DNA from: Ilumatobacter sp.
GTDB taxonomy: Bacteria > Actinomycetota > Acidimicrobiia > Acidimicrobiales > Ilumatobacteraceae
DNA length: 35,126 bases
NCBI GenBank assembly: GCA_013002175.1
Contig: JABDKP010000129.1
Location: 1 to 35,126 of the forward strand
Direction of reading: 5' to 3'
Shown in pieces: positions 23,946 through 31,725 of this stretch. Positions within the stretch are counted from its first letter, which is position 1. Each line of letters begins with the position of its first letter. The notes under the pieces are model-generated. The model saw only the letters and a list, made by a program, of their open reading frames with translations. It was not told the DNA's origin and did no database searches. The translations under genes were made by a program, and so were the position numbers.

Positions 23946-26777
23946 CTACGACTCGGGCAGGCGGTAGGCGTCGATCGTCGGCTTCAGTGGGCGGGCGTAC
24001 CAGAGCGGACGGCGCAGGCCGGTGTCGTTGGTGGTGCCTGCGGGACGGGTCTTCGACAGCCAGTCGAGGTACGCCTCGCGCGACTTGGCGGTGTCGACGA
24101 CGACGTCGCCGTACTGGTCGCCTTCCTCGGCCGGGGTGACCCGCACCCGCTGGTGCCAGCACTGCATGCCGGAGATCGGGTCGGGTTGCACGCAGAACGT
24201 CGCGTTCTGGTGCACGCCGGTGTCGTGCCACCAGATCCGGCCGGTGTCCGGGTCGGCCGACTCGTACGACTCGTTGCCCTTCTCACGGGTCAGCTTCCAC
24301 GTCGTGCCGTCCTGGGCGATGTTCGCCTTGCCGGCCGCCCAGCTGCGGCCCTGCTCCTCGTCGAGCCGCCAGCGACCCATGTGGTGCGACGCCGCGACGA
24401 CGCCGGGACGGATGCCCTCGGTGCGCCACGCCTGGATCACGAAGTGGCCGATCCGCGTGCTGATCCGCACGAGGCCGCTCTCCTCGATGTGCAGCTTCTC
24501 GGCGTCCTCCGGGTGGATCCACAGTGGGTGGCGGTGGCTGATCTCGTTCAGCCACTTCGAGTTCGCGGACCGCGTGTGGATCAGCGTCGGGATGCGGAAG
24601 GTCGGCAGCAGGATCCGCTCGTCGCCCGCGAGGTCGAGGTCCTCCCAGTGCACGTGGCTGGGGATCCACGTCGGCGTCGAGTACTCGGGCCAGCCCCAGT
24701 CCTTCAGCGTGGTCGAGAAGATCTCCAGCTTCTTCGACGGCGTCGGGAACCCTTCCTTCAGCTCGCCGTCGATCTCGATCGCCGGTGACCCGTCGCCGAG
24801 CTTGGCCAGTTCGGTCGACGCGAAGCTCTGCTCGGAGCCGTCGAACACGCCGACCGTGCCCGGCTTGCGGAACACGCCGGACGCGTCCTGCGTGCAGTCG
24901 GCCACCGCAGCGGCGTCGACGGGCCGCTCGTACGGCGTGTAGGGATCGGTCGGCACGGCGTACGCGCCGCGGTCGCGCATGAACTCCAGCGGCGTCTGAC
25001 CGGCGGCCGCCGCATCGTCGGCGAGGCCGGGCACCTCCTCGGCGAAGATGTGCGCGTAGTACTCGTCGACGCTGATCGGCGTGCCGGGACGCTCGTCGGA
25101 CTCGAACCATTGCCGGATGCCGAGCGAGCCGTCGGGGTCGATCCGCCACGACAGGTCGATCCAGAACTCGTTCTCCTCCCAGACCTCGCCGGGGTTGAAC
25201 TCGTGCGACCGACGGGTGTGGTCGATCGTCTCACCCTTCAGCTCCGCGTAGCGGCGGAACACCGATTGCCGGAAGCCGATCCAGCGACCGGCATGCGTCT
25301 CGAACGACGCAAGGTCGTGACGCTCGGCGGCCACACCCATCGGCAGCACGTAGTCGGCGAACCACGACGTCTCCGACCACGTCGGCGTCAGCGCGACGTG
25401 GCAATTGACCTTGTCGCGGTCCTTCAGCGCTTCGAGCCAGGTGAAGCCGTCGGGGTTCGTCCAGATCGGGTTGTACACGCGCGAGAAGTACGTGTCGAGC
25501 TTGCCGCGACCCTCCTTCAGGAAGTGCGGCAGCAGGATCGACATCTCGTGGTACGACAGCGGGTACTCCTTCGGCCAGCTGAGCTCGTTCCACTTCGTCA
25601 GCGGCGGCGCGCCCTTCGTCTGGTGCGGCACGAACTTGTTCCACCCGTTGCCGGACGTGCCGCCCTCGGTGGCGACCGAGCCGGTCAGCACGTTGAGGAA
25701 GAACAGCGACCGCGCGACCTGCCACCCGCCGAGGTTGCCGGCGCCGGCGGCGCGCCAGTTGTGCGACGCGAACTTCGTCGGGTGCTTGCCGATGACGGTC
25801 GCGATCTCGCGGATCTGGTCCGCCGAGACACCGGTGATGTGTTCGGCCCGCTCGGGGGTGTACTCGCTGTAGTGGTCCTTCAGCGCCTCTTCGACCGAGT
25901 CGAACGTCTGCGGGAGGTGCGGGTACAGCTCGGCGAGGAACGTCTCCCAGTTCACCCAGCGACGCACGAAGTCGCGCTGCCAGGTGCCGCTCTCCAGCAG
26001 CAGGTGGGCGATCGACAGGCACAGGAACGCCTCGGTGCCCGGCCACGTCGGCAGCCAGTGATCGGCCTTCGAGCCCGTGTTCGACAGCCGCGGGTCGACG
26101 CAGATGACGGTCGCCCCGTTGCTCTGCGCCTCGATGATCCGCTGCGCGTGCGGGTTGAAGTAGTGGCCGGCCTCCAGGTGCGACGAGATCAGGAAGATCA
26201 CCTCGGCGTTGGCGAAGTCGCTGGACGGGCGGTCGTGACCCATCCAGCTCTGGTACCCGATGCGGGCGTTCGACGAGCAGATGTTGGTGTGGCTGTTGTG
26301 GCCGTCGGTGCCCCATGCCTTCAGCACGCGGTCGGCATAGCCGTCCTCGCCGGGCCGGCCGACGTGGTACATCACCTCGTTGTGGCGGTCCTCCTGGAAT
26401 GCCGTGCGGATCCGCGCGCCGATCTCGTCGAGCGCCTGGTCCCAGCTGATCCGCTCCCACTGCCCGCTGCCGCGCTCGCCCGTCTGCTTCAGCGGGTAGA
26501 GCACCCGCTCGTTGTCATAGATCTGGTTCAGCGTCGCCGGGCCCTTGGCGCAGTTGCGGCCGCGGCTGGCGGGGTGCTCGGGGTTGCCCTCGATCTTCGC
26601 GATCTCGCCGGTCTCGTCGTCGAAGTAGGCCACCAGGCCACACGCCGCTTCGCAGTTGAAGCACGTCGTCGGCACGAGCGTGTAGTTGCGCTCGACCTTG
26701 TCCGGCCATGCCTTCGCGTCGAGTTCGGTCCAGTGGTGCCACTGCTCGTGTGGCGGGTACTTGCGAAGATCGGTCAT
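23946..26777 (-). CDS. Molybdopterin oxidoreductase catalytic subunit, substrate unknown
   Basis: The 943 residues belong to the DMSO-reductase superfamily. The [4Fe-4S] ligands are C39, C42, C46 and C76 (TTCFNCEAAC and GRNCAKGPA). HTNICSSNAR (163-172) sits where the molybdenum ligand is expected, giving C167 as the likely ligand. VICVDPRLSNT follows in the cofactor region, and the last ~200 residues form the dinucleotide-binding domain. No twin-arginine signal is present, so the enzyme should stay in the cytoplasm. It is encoded after a FeS-NrfD fusion gene, making a quinone-linked membrane complex. Formate, sulfite or polysulfide chemistry are all possible from this layout; I cannot choose. 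The ATG at 26777 has GGAG eight bases upstream. Longer frames run through the palindrome and are not used. Confidence 0.88.
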   Translation of the reverse strand: MTDLRKYPPHEQWHHWTELDAKAWPDKVERNYTLVPTTCFNCEAACGLVAYFDDETGEIAKIEGNPEHPASRGRNCAKGPATLNQIYDNERVLYPLKQTGERGSGQWERISWDQALDEIGARIRTAFQEDRHNEVMYHVGRPGEDGYADRVLKAWGTDGHNSHTNICSSNARIGYQSWMGHDRPSSDFANAEVIFLISSHLEAGHYFNPHAQRIIEAQSNGATVICVDPRLSNTGSKADHWLPTWPGTEAFLCLSIAHLLLESGTWQRDFVRRWVNWETFLAELYPHLPQTFDSVEEALKDHYSEYTPERAEHITGVSADQIREIATVIGKHPTKFASHNWRAAGAGNLGGWQVARSLFFLNVLTGSVATEGGTSGNGWNKFVPHQTKGAPPLTKWNELSWPKEYPLSYHEMSILLPHFLKEGRGKLDTYFSRVYNPIWTNPDGFTWLEALKDRDKVNCHVALTPTWSETSWFADYVLPMGVAAERHDLASFETHAGRWIGFRQSVFRRYAELKGETIDHTRRSHEFNPGEVWEENEFWIDLSWRIDPDGSLGIRQWFESDERPGTPISVDEYYAHIFAEEVPGLADDAAAAGQTPLEFMRDRGAYAVPTDPYTPYERPVDAAAVADCTQDASGVFRKPGTVGVFDGSEQSFASTELAKLGDGSPAIEIDGELKEGFPTPSKKLEIFSTTLKDWGWPEYSTPTWIPSHVHWEDLDLAGDERILLPTFRIPTLIHTRSANSKWLNEISHRHPLWIHPEDAEKLHIEESGLVRISTRIGHFVIQAWRTEGIRPGVVAASHHMGRWRLDEEQGRSWAAGKANIAQDGTTWKLTREKGNESYESADPDTGRIWWHDTGVHQNATFCVQPDPISGMQCWHQRVRVTPAEEGDQYGDVVVDTAKSREAYLDWLSKTRPAGTTNDTGLRRPLWYARPLKPTIDAYRLPES

Positions 26778-26807
26778 GTGGATGGCTCCATCATTCGACG
26801 GGTCGAT

Positions 26808-26836
26808 GTCAAAGTTGTGCCTGGCACAACTTTGAC
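26808..26836. repeat. 29-bp palindrome, copy 5
   Basis: Perfect arms GTCAAAGTTGTGCC around a central T. It begins directly after the stop of the FeS-NrfD gene and lies between two genes of one operon. Confidence 0.92.
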
Positions 26837-28369
26837 TCAGGACAGGGGGACGGATTGGCCGGCGCGGACGAAGGCGGTTTCGGACAGGAACATGCCGACG
26901 AGGGCGCTGACGCCGGCGGCGGCCACGAGGTACGGGTCGGTGATGTCGGCGGCCAGCGCGACGATCACTGCGATGGCGGGGAGCACGACGCCGAACAGCA
27001 CGCCGCCGCGGAACCACGTCGCGTGCTCGCCCCGGGTCATCGCGTGGATCGCGAGTTCGACGTGGCGGCTGCCGTGCGAGGCGAGTTCGACCGCGGTGAG
27101 GAACGCCACCGCCCCGAGCCCGCCGAGCAGCGCCCACCGGACCGCGTCCGGTTCCGGGATCGCCATGAACACGTCGAGGATCGCGTACGCGGCAGCCCCG
27201 GCGACGACGGCGCGGGCGAGCAGCAGCGGCAACAGCAGCGGCGTCTGCCACAGGTCGCGTCCCTCGCACTGGGCGAACAGGTACGCCGTGTAGCCGGCTG
27301 TCGCCGCACCGAGCAGCGCCGCGGGCACAGCGAGGATCTCGAGCGTGCGCGACGAGTCGACCACGCCGGCGAACCACCACAGATATGACACGCCGCCGAA
27401 GGCGCCGAGGACGTACGCCCCCTTGACGAGCCATGACGACCAGTTCGACTTGGTGATCAGGTAGAAGAACCGCATCGGCTGCTTGAGATCGCCGATCAGC
27501 AGCGCACCGGTGACCGCGAGGAAGACCCCCGCGACCATCGGCGGCACCACGCCGACCGCGGCCTGCTCGTCGGAATGCCCCAGCAGCACCATCAACGCGG
27601 CCATCAACATCACCCCACCGGCGATCGCCTTGGTGACGAGGTACCCGGAGACCATCTTGTTCCACGTCGTCGTGTGGGGCGTGGTGTACGTCGTGCGGGC
27701 CACGATGCCGGCGTCCGGATGTCCGTGATGGGTCATCTCCGGGGTCAGACGGTGGTTCTTCGTCGTGTCGGCCCAGATCAGACCGTCGGGCTTGATCTGC
27801 GTCCTGGTCGGGTCGAGCGACGCCTGATCGGCGCCCCGGTAGTACACCTTCGGCTTCGTGTTCTGCTCGGGGGCGCGGACCGCGACGTCCTCACGGCCGA
27901 TGATCTTGCGGACCGGGTCGTCGGGATCGTCGAAGTCGACCACCTTGATCGCCTCGGTCGGGCACACGATCACGCACGACGGTTCGAGGTCCATCTCGAT
28001 GCGGTGGTTGCAGAAGTTGCACTTGTTGGCGGTGTTCGTGTCCGGGTTGATGAACAGCGCGTCGTACGGACATGCGTTCATGCACGACTTGCAGCCGATG
28101 CAGTTGTCGTCCTGGAAGTCGACGATGCCGTTGTCGGCGCGGAACAGCGCATTCGTCGGGCAGATCGTCATGCACGGCGCGTCGTCGCACTGGTTGCACC
28201 GCATCACCGAGAAGTGCCGGCTGGCGTTGGGGAAGTTGCCGGTCTCGATGTACTTGACCCACGTCCGGTTGACGCCGAGCGGCACGTCGTGCTCGCTCTT
28301 GCACGCGATCGTGCAGGCATGGCAGCCGATGCAGGAATCGCTGTCGAGCAAGAACCCGAGTCGGGTCAT
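26837..28369 (-). CDS. Four-cluster ferredoxin fused to NrfD-type membrane subunit
   Basis: The 510 residues combine two normally separate subunits. Residues 1-150 form a DmsB/PsrB-like ferredoxin with four [4Fe-4S] sets: C13/C16/C19/C23, C58/C61/C66/C70, C90/C93/C96/C100 and C117/C120/C132/C136. A linker (150-235) follows. From about 238 to 500 there are some eight membrane helices of NrfD/PsrC type, starting TTWNKMVSGYLVTKA and with LLIGDLKQPMRFFYLITKSNWSSW in an early loop. Electrons would pass between the quinone pool and the molybdopterin subunit encoded next. With no signal peptide, the ferredoxin and catalytic subunit should face the cytoplasm. The ATG at 28369 is preceded by GGGGCGG and directly starts the ferredoxin; the 36-residue upstream extension is Asp/Arg-rich and not family-like. 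Confidence 0.9.
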   Translation of the reverse strand: MTRLGFLLDSDSCIGCHACTIACKSEHDVPLGVNRTWVKYIETGNFPNASRHFSVMRCNQCDDAPCMTICPTNALFRADNGIVDFQDDNCIGCKSCMNACPYDALFINPDTNTANKCNFCNHRIEMDLEPSCVIVCPTEAIKVVDFDDPDDPVRKIIGREDVAVRAPEQNTKPKVYYRGADQASLDPTRTQIKPDGLIWADTTKNHRLTPEMTHHGHPDAGIVARTTYTTPHTTTWNKMVSGYLVTKAIAGGVMLMAALMVLLGHSDEQAAVGVVPPMVAGVFLAVTGALLIGDLKQPMRFFYLITKSNWSSWLVKGAYVLGAFGGVSYLWWFAGVVDSSRTLEILAVPAALLGAATAGYTAYLFAQCEGRDLWQTPLLLPLLLARAVVAGAAAYAILDVFMAIPEPDAVRWALLGGLGAVAFLTAVELASHGSRHVELAIHAMTRGEHATWFRGGVLFGVVLPAIAVIVALAADITDPYLVAAAGVSALVGMFLSETAFVRAGQSVPLS

Positions 28370-28475
28370 CGCCGCCCCATTTCTGTCGTCGTCATCATCG
28401 TGAGTGCGCGCCGGGCGCGGCACCAGTCTGCACGTTACGGGGTCTCGCCGGTAGGCCGAATCCTCCGCGATGGTC

Positions 28476-28490
28476 ATAGATTTGATCTAT
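28476..28490. promoter_or_regulatory. LysR operator-like box 1
   Basis: ATAGAT-TTG-ATCTAT, a perfect 15-bp inverted repeat with the T-N11-A geometry of LysR sites, in an AT-rich patch of the divergent region. Confidence 0.6.
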
Positions 28491-28498
28491 TACATCCC

Positions 28499-28513
28499 AT
28501 AGATCGCATCTTT
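28499..28513. promoter_or_regulatory. LysR operator-like box 2
   Basis: ATAGAT-CGC-ATCTTT, one mismatch from a perfect repeat, centred 23 bp (about two helix turns) from box 1. It ends 14 bases before the LysR start, so autoregulation is plausible. Confidence 0.5.
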
Positions 28514-28527
28514 AGTCAGGAACGCCG

Positions 28528-29433
28528 ATGCCGCTCCCCGCTGTCTTCCCCGAACTCTCAGCGCTCGATCTGTTCAGGTCGGTCGTCGACCTCGGCAGCC
28601 TGTCACGCGCCGCCGAGGCCCACCGCATCACGCAGCCGTCCGCGAGCAGCCGAATCCGCACGCTCGAATCCCAGTTGGGGATCGTCGTCCTGGAACGCTC
28701 GCCGACGGGCTCGGTCCCGACACCCGACGGACAACTCGTGGCAAACCTGGCCGGTGCGTTGCTGCGCGCCGCCGACGACCTCGCGGCCGGCGTCGCGTCG
28801 ATCAGGGCCCACCAGAGCGGTCTGCTGCGGATCGCGGCGAGCTACACCGTCGCCGAGTACGTACTGCCGCCGTGGCTCGAACAGTTCCTCGCGGAGCGGC
28901 CCGCCGACTCGGTCACCCTCGACGTCACCAACAGCCGGGCGGTGCTCGACCGTGTCGAGTCGGGATCGGTCGACCTCGGCTTCGTCGAGTCCCCGACGCT
29001 GCCCGCCACCGTGGACGAGCAGGTCGTCGGTGGCGACGAGATGGTCACCGTCGTGTCGGGTCGGCACGCCTGGGCGCGCACCGGCACCGTCGACCTGACG
29101 ACGCTGTGCGCCACCCCCCTCGTGCTGCGCGAGCGCGGCTCAGGCACACGCGACGCGCTCGAACACGAGCTCACCCGGCTCGGCCGGCCGATGCCTCCCT
29201 CGGCGCTCGACCTCGGGTCGATCTCGGCGGTCCGCATCGCGGTGATCAACGGGTCGTCGCCCACCGTGATCAGCCGGCTCGCCGTCGCGACCGACCTCGC
29301 GTCGGGGGCCCTCGTCGAGATCGACGTCCCCGGCCTGCGGATCGAGCGACGGTTCCGGGCGGTTTGGCCCCGGCGCACCGACCTCACGCGCCTGGCGGGT
29401 GAGCTCCTCGACTATCTCCCGGTGACCCGTTGA
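28528..29433 (+). CDS. LysR-family transcriptional regulator
   Basis: This 301-residue protein has the LysR winged helix-turn-helix at about 12-70 (ALDLFRSVVDLGSLSRAAEAHRI, QPSASSRIRTLESQLG, then the wing PTPDGQ) and a two-lobed inducer-binding domain from about 92 on (LLRIAASYTVAEYVLPPWL). It is divergent from the FeS-NrfD/molybdopterin operon and shares with it a 158-bp region holding two T-N11-A palindromes, so it probably controls that operon and itself. CAGGAA at 28516-28521 is a fair ribosome site for the ATG at 28528. The inducer is unknown. Confidence 0.92.
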   Translation: MPLPAVFPELSALDLFRSVVDLGSLSRAAEAHRITQPSASSRIRTLESQLGIVVLERSPTGSVPTPDGQLVANLAGALLRAADDLAAGVASIRAHQSGLLRIAASYTVAEYVLPPWLEQFLAERPADSVTLDVTNSRAVLDRVESGSVDLGFVESPTLPATVDEQVVGGDEMVTVVSGRHAWARTGTVDLTTLCATPLVLRERGSGTRDALEHELTRLGRPMPPSALDLGSISAVRIAVINGSSPTVISRLAVATDLASGALVEIDVPGLRIERRFRAVWPRRTDLTRLAGELLDYLPVTR

Positions 29434-29452
29434 CCCGGGCGGCGACGGGCGG

Positions 29453-31042
29453 TCAGTTCGGCCGGGTGACGACGCTGGAGAAGCACATCTCGTCGTTCGT
29501 GCCGTCGGCCCAGAGCACGTACGCCGGCTCCAGCCGCGGGTCGCGCTTGGCCCGGTCCCACGTGCACTCGATCCGGATCGTGTCGCCGCGCGCCAGGACG
29601 ATCTCGTCGACCGGCTCATAGATCAGCTGCCAGTCGAAGTCCCACTCCGGGATGTCCAGCAGCACGAGTTCGTCGGGCGTGTCGGGGTTCAGCGTCATCC
29701 GGAAGCTCGCGCCGAGTTCGTGCTCGTGGCCGAACACCGACACGATCGTGCCGGTTGCCTGCACATCCCAGTCGCAACTCGACGACGCCGTCCCGTCGGT
29801 CATCCCCGCGAAATCCGACAGCTCGTACCCGCAGAACCCGACGAGCAAATCGGCGAGCACGCCTTCCTCGCCATATGCGGCAACCGCCGCGGCGTGCGCT
29901 GCGTCGCGATCGCACAGCGGGCCGGACTCGTCGGCCGCGCACGGGATCTCGGCCGGGGCGAGATAGGTCGCCAGGCTGACCGGATCGGCCGGACCGTCCG
30001 ACCACTCGATCGCGAACGTCGAGCGATCGCCCGGCGCCTCGACCTCGTAGTGGTAGTGCGTCTGGAGGACGAAGAAGTCGCCGGCGTCGAACCGCAGCCC
30101 GGTCCCCTCCGGATACTCGGTCGGATCGGTGCCCGGTGCCCACGTGAACACGAGCTCGGCGGAGCGGCCGGGGCTGAAGCCGAAGCACGACCATCCGCCC
30201 TGGCCGTCGGCGCCGTCGATCGCGTCGATCGCCGCCCGATCGGACGCCGAGACGATGAACCCGACGGCGTGGTGGACCACCTGCGTCTGCTGCGGGATGA
30301 ACTGCATCTTCGAGGCGTACGACGTCTCGGTCACCTCGGGGTCGTAGACGAAGCAGCGGTACTCGTCCGGTTGCCCGAGTTCGCCGTCGTAGGTGCCGCT
30401 CGCGAGGATCTCGACGTCCGGGTCGGCGATCCCCACCACCCCGTTCGAGGCGACGATCGCTTCGTCGGGGCTCACGTCGAGCGGCGCTCCGGCGGCATCC
30501 CAGTCGAGGATCGCCGCGATCTCGGCATCGGTCAGGCTCCAGTCGCGCTGGAACGCCACGCTCGCCGCCGATGCCCGCCACGGTGGCATGTAGCCGCTCT
30601 CGACGACGTCAGCGATCGCCCACGAGACCCGTGAGACCGTCCCGGCGGTGTCGAAGCGCACGTGCGGGGTGCCCGGCCCGTCGCCCGTGTGGCAGCTCGC
30701 GCACGTCTCGCTGATGATCGGCCGGATCGTCGAGGCGAACGAGACGGGCCCGTCGTGCGGAGGAGCGTCCGTGCTCGGCGGCGCGGTGTCGGCGGTGGTG
30801 GGCGGGATCGTGTCCGCAGTGGTCGGCGGGGTCGTGGTCGCGGTGGTCGGCGGCGGCGCCGGGTCGGTGGCCGCGACGTCGGTCGCCGGGCCGGTCGACG
30901 GGGTCACCGTGTCCTGCTGCACCGACTCGACCTGCGGGTCGCCGGACGACAGGCTGCATGCAGCAACGACCGCAGCGAACAGCACGCACAGCATCGGTCC
31001 GCCGAACCGCCACGTCAGCCGCGCCCGTACCTCGTCGCTCAC
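29453..31042 (-). CDS. Lipoprotein: cytochrome c domain fused to PHM-like copper monooxygenase
   Basis: The 529-residue chain starts at the GTG at 31042. A hydrophobic segment ends in the lipobox VVAAC, giving lipidated C29. A Thr/Pro-rich linker with TPPTTAD-like repeats (about 60-95) leads to a c-type heme site CASCH (C114, C117, H118; likely Met ligand in GYMPP at 152). The rest resembles peptidylglycine alpha-hydroxylating monooxygenase. All expected copper ligands are present: H257-H258 and H329 (or H331) for one site, and H439-x-H441 with M519 for the other. An extracytoplasmic copper enzyme fed by its own heme is the inference; the substrate is unknown. A TAGCGT box 7 bases before the GTG supports this start over one 12 codons upstream. 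Confidence 0.82.
   Translation of the reverse strand: MSDEVRARLTWRFGGPMLCVLFAAVVAACSLSSGDPQVESVQQDTVTPSTGPATDVAATDPAPPPTTATTTPPTTADTIPPTTADTAPPSTDAPPHDGPVSFASTIRPIISETCASCHTGDGPGTPHVRFDTAGTVSRVSWAIADVVESGYMPPWRASAASVAFQRDWSLTDAEIAAILDWDAAGAPLDVSPDEAIVASNGVVGIADPDVEILASGTYDGELGQPDEYRCFVYDPEVTETSYASKMQFIPQQTQVVHHAVGFIVSASDRAAIDAIDGADGQGGWSCFGFSPGRSAELVFTWAPGTDPTEYPEGTGLRFDAGDFFVLQTHYHYEVEAPGDRSTFAIEWSDGPADPVSLATYLAPAEIPCAADESGPLCDRDAAHAAAVAAYGEEGVLADLLVGFCGYELSDFAGMTDGTASSSCDWDVQATGTIVSVFGHEHELGASFRMTLNPDTPDELVLLDIPEWDFDWQLIYEPVDEIVLARGDTIRIECTWDRAKRDPRLEPAYVLWADGTNDEMCFSSVVTRPN
30770..30860. repeat. Degenerate short tandem repeats encoding the Thr/Pro linker
   Basis: Imperfect units of about 24 bp (GTGGTCGGCGGG and variants on the plus strand) encode TPPTTAD-type repeats between lipobox and heme domain. 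Such tracts vary in length by slippage. Confidence 0.5.
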
Positions 31043-31049
31043 CCCGCCG

Positions 31050-31055
31050 ACGCTA
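31050..31055 (-). promoter_or_regulatory. Probable -10 box of the copper-monooxygenase lipoprotein gene
   Basis: TAGCGT on the minus strand, 7 bases before GTG 31042. It is the main argument for that start. Confidence 0.4.
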
Positions 31056-31094
31056 ATCGCCGAGCCGTCGGGAACCACGGCGGTACCGGGCGCG

Positions 31095-31694
31095 TCACGC
31101 TGCGGGCCGTACGGCGATGACCAATGTGTCGAGTGCGGTGTGCACGCCGTCGTCGTTGACGACGGTCCGCTCCGCCACCTCGGCCCGCTCGATCGTCAGG
31201 CCGGCGAGCGCCTCGACCGTCTCGCCGACCGAGTAGCAGACCGCCGCCGCCGGCGGGCCGCCGTACCCGTCGGTCACGTTGGACCGGTCGTGCGCGATCA
31301 CGAACACCGTCCCGCCGGGCCGCAGCCATGTCGCCGCCCGTTCGAGCACGGTCCGGCGCCCCGTCGCATCGATCTGGAGGTAGGCCAGCACCACGAGGTC
31401 GACCGGTTCCTCCGGCTCGTAGGTCGTCGCGTCCGCGCAGACGACCTCGACGTGCACGTGGTGCTCGGTCGCCAGGCGCTTCGCCTTCGCGAGGCCGACA
31501 TCGGAGAAGTCGACGGCGGTGACGTCCCACCCGCGTTGGGCCAGCCAGACCGCATTGCGCCCCTCACCGGCGCCGAGGTCGATCGCCGTGCCGGGCGCGA
31601 GGTCGCACAGGTGCTGCTCGACGAACTGGTTGGCGGTCACCGTCCACACGTAGTCGGACCCCGCGTAGCGCTGGTTCCAGTTCTCGCTGTCCAT
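31095..31694 (-). CDS. Class I SAM-dependent methyltransferase
   Basis: This 199-residue protein has the Rossmann methyltransferase motifs: AIDLGAGEGRNAVWLA (motif I, about 37-52), VTAVDFS (motif II acid), VCADATTYEP and VDLVVLAYL, then LRPGGTVFVIAHD. The NWNQRYAGSDYVWTVTAN opening resembles small-molecule methyltransferases of the TehB/thiopurine type. The substrate is unknown. The ATG at 31694 is preceded by AGGCAGGTGG. It lies 31 bases after the stop of the succinate-semialdehyde dehydrogenase gene on the same strand and may be the last gene of the hpa-like operon. Confidence 0.87.
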   Translation of the reverse strand: MDSENWNQRYAGSDYVWTVTANQFVEQHLCDLAPGTAIDLGAGEGRNAVWLAQRGWDVTAVDFSDVGLAKAKRLATEHHVHVEVVCADATTYEPEEPVDLVVLAYLQIDATGRRTVLERAATWLRPGGTVFVIAHDRSNVTDGYGGPPAAAVCYSVGETVEALAGLTIERAEVAERTVVNDDGVHTALDTLVIAVRPAA

Positions 31695-31725
31695 CGGGCC
31701 ACCTGCCTCGCCTGTCGCGACACCG

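Noticed and set aside
28370-28477. N-terminal extension of the FeS-NrfD protein to 28477.
   Set aside because: The added residues are Asp/Arg-rich and not ferredoxin-like; the ATG at 28369 has a ribosome site and directly starts the ferredoxin.
31043-31078. Upstream start at 31078 for the cytochrome-copper lipoprotein.
   Set aside because: It adds 12 residues before a good signal peptide and would place the TAGCGT promoter box inside the gene.
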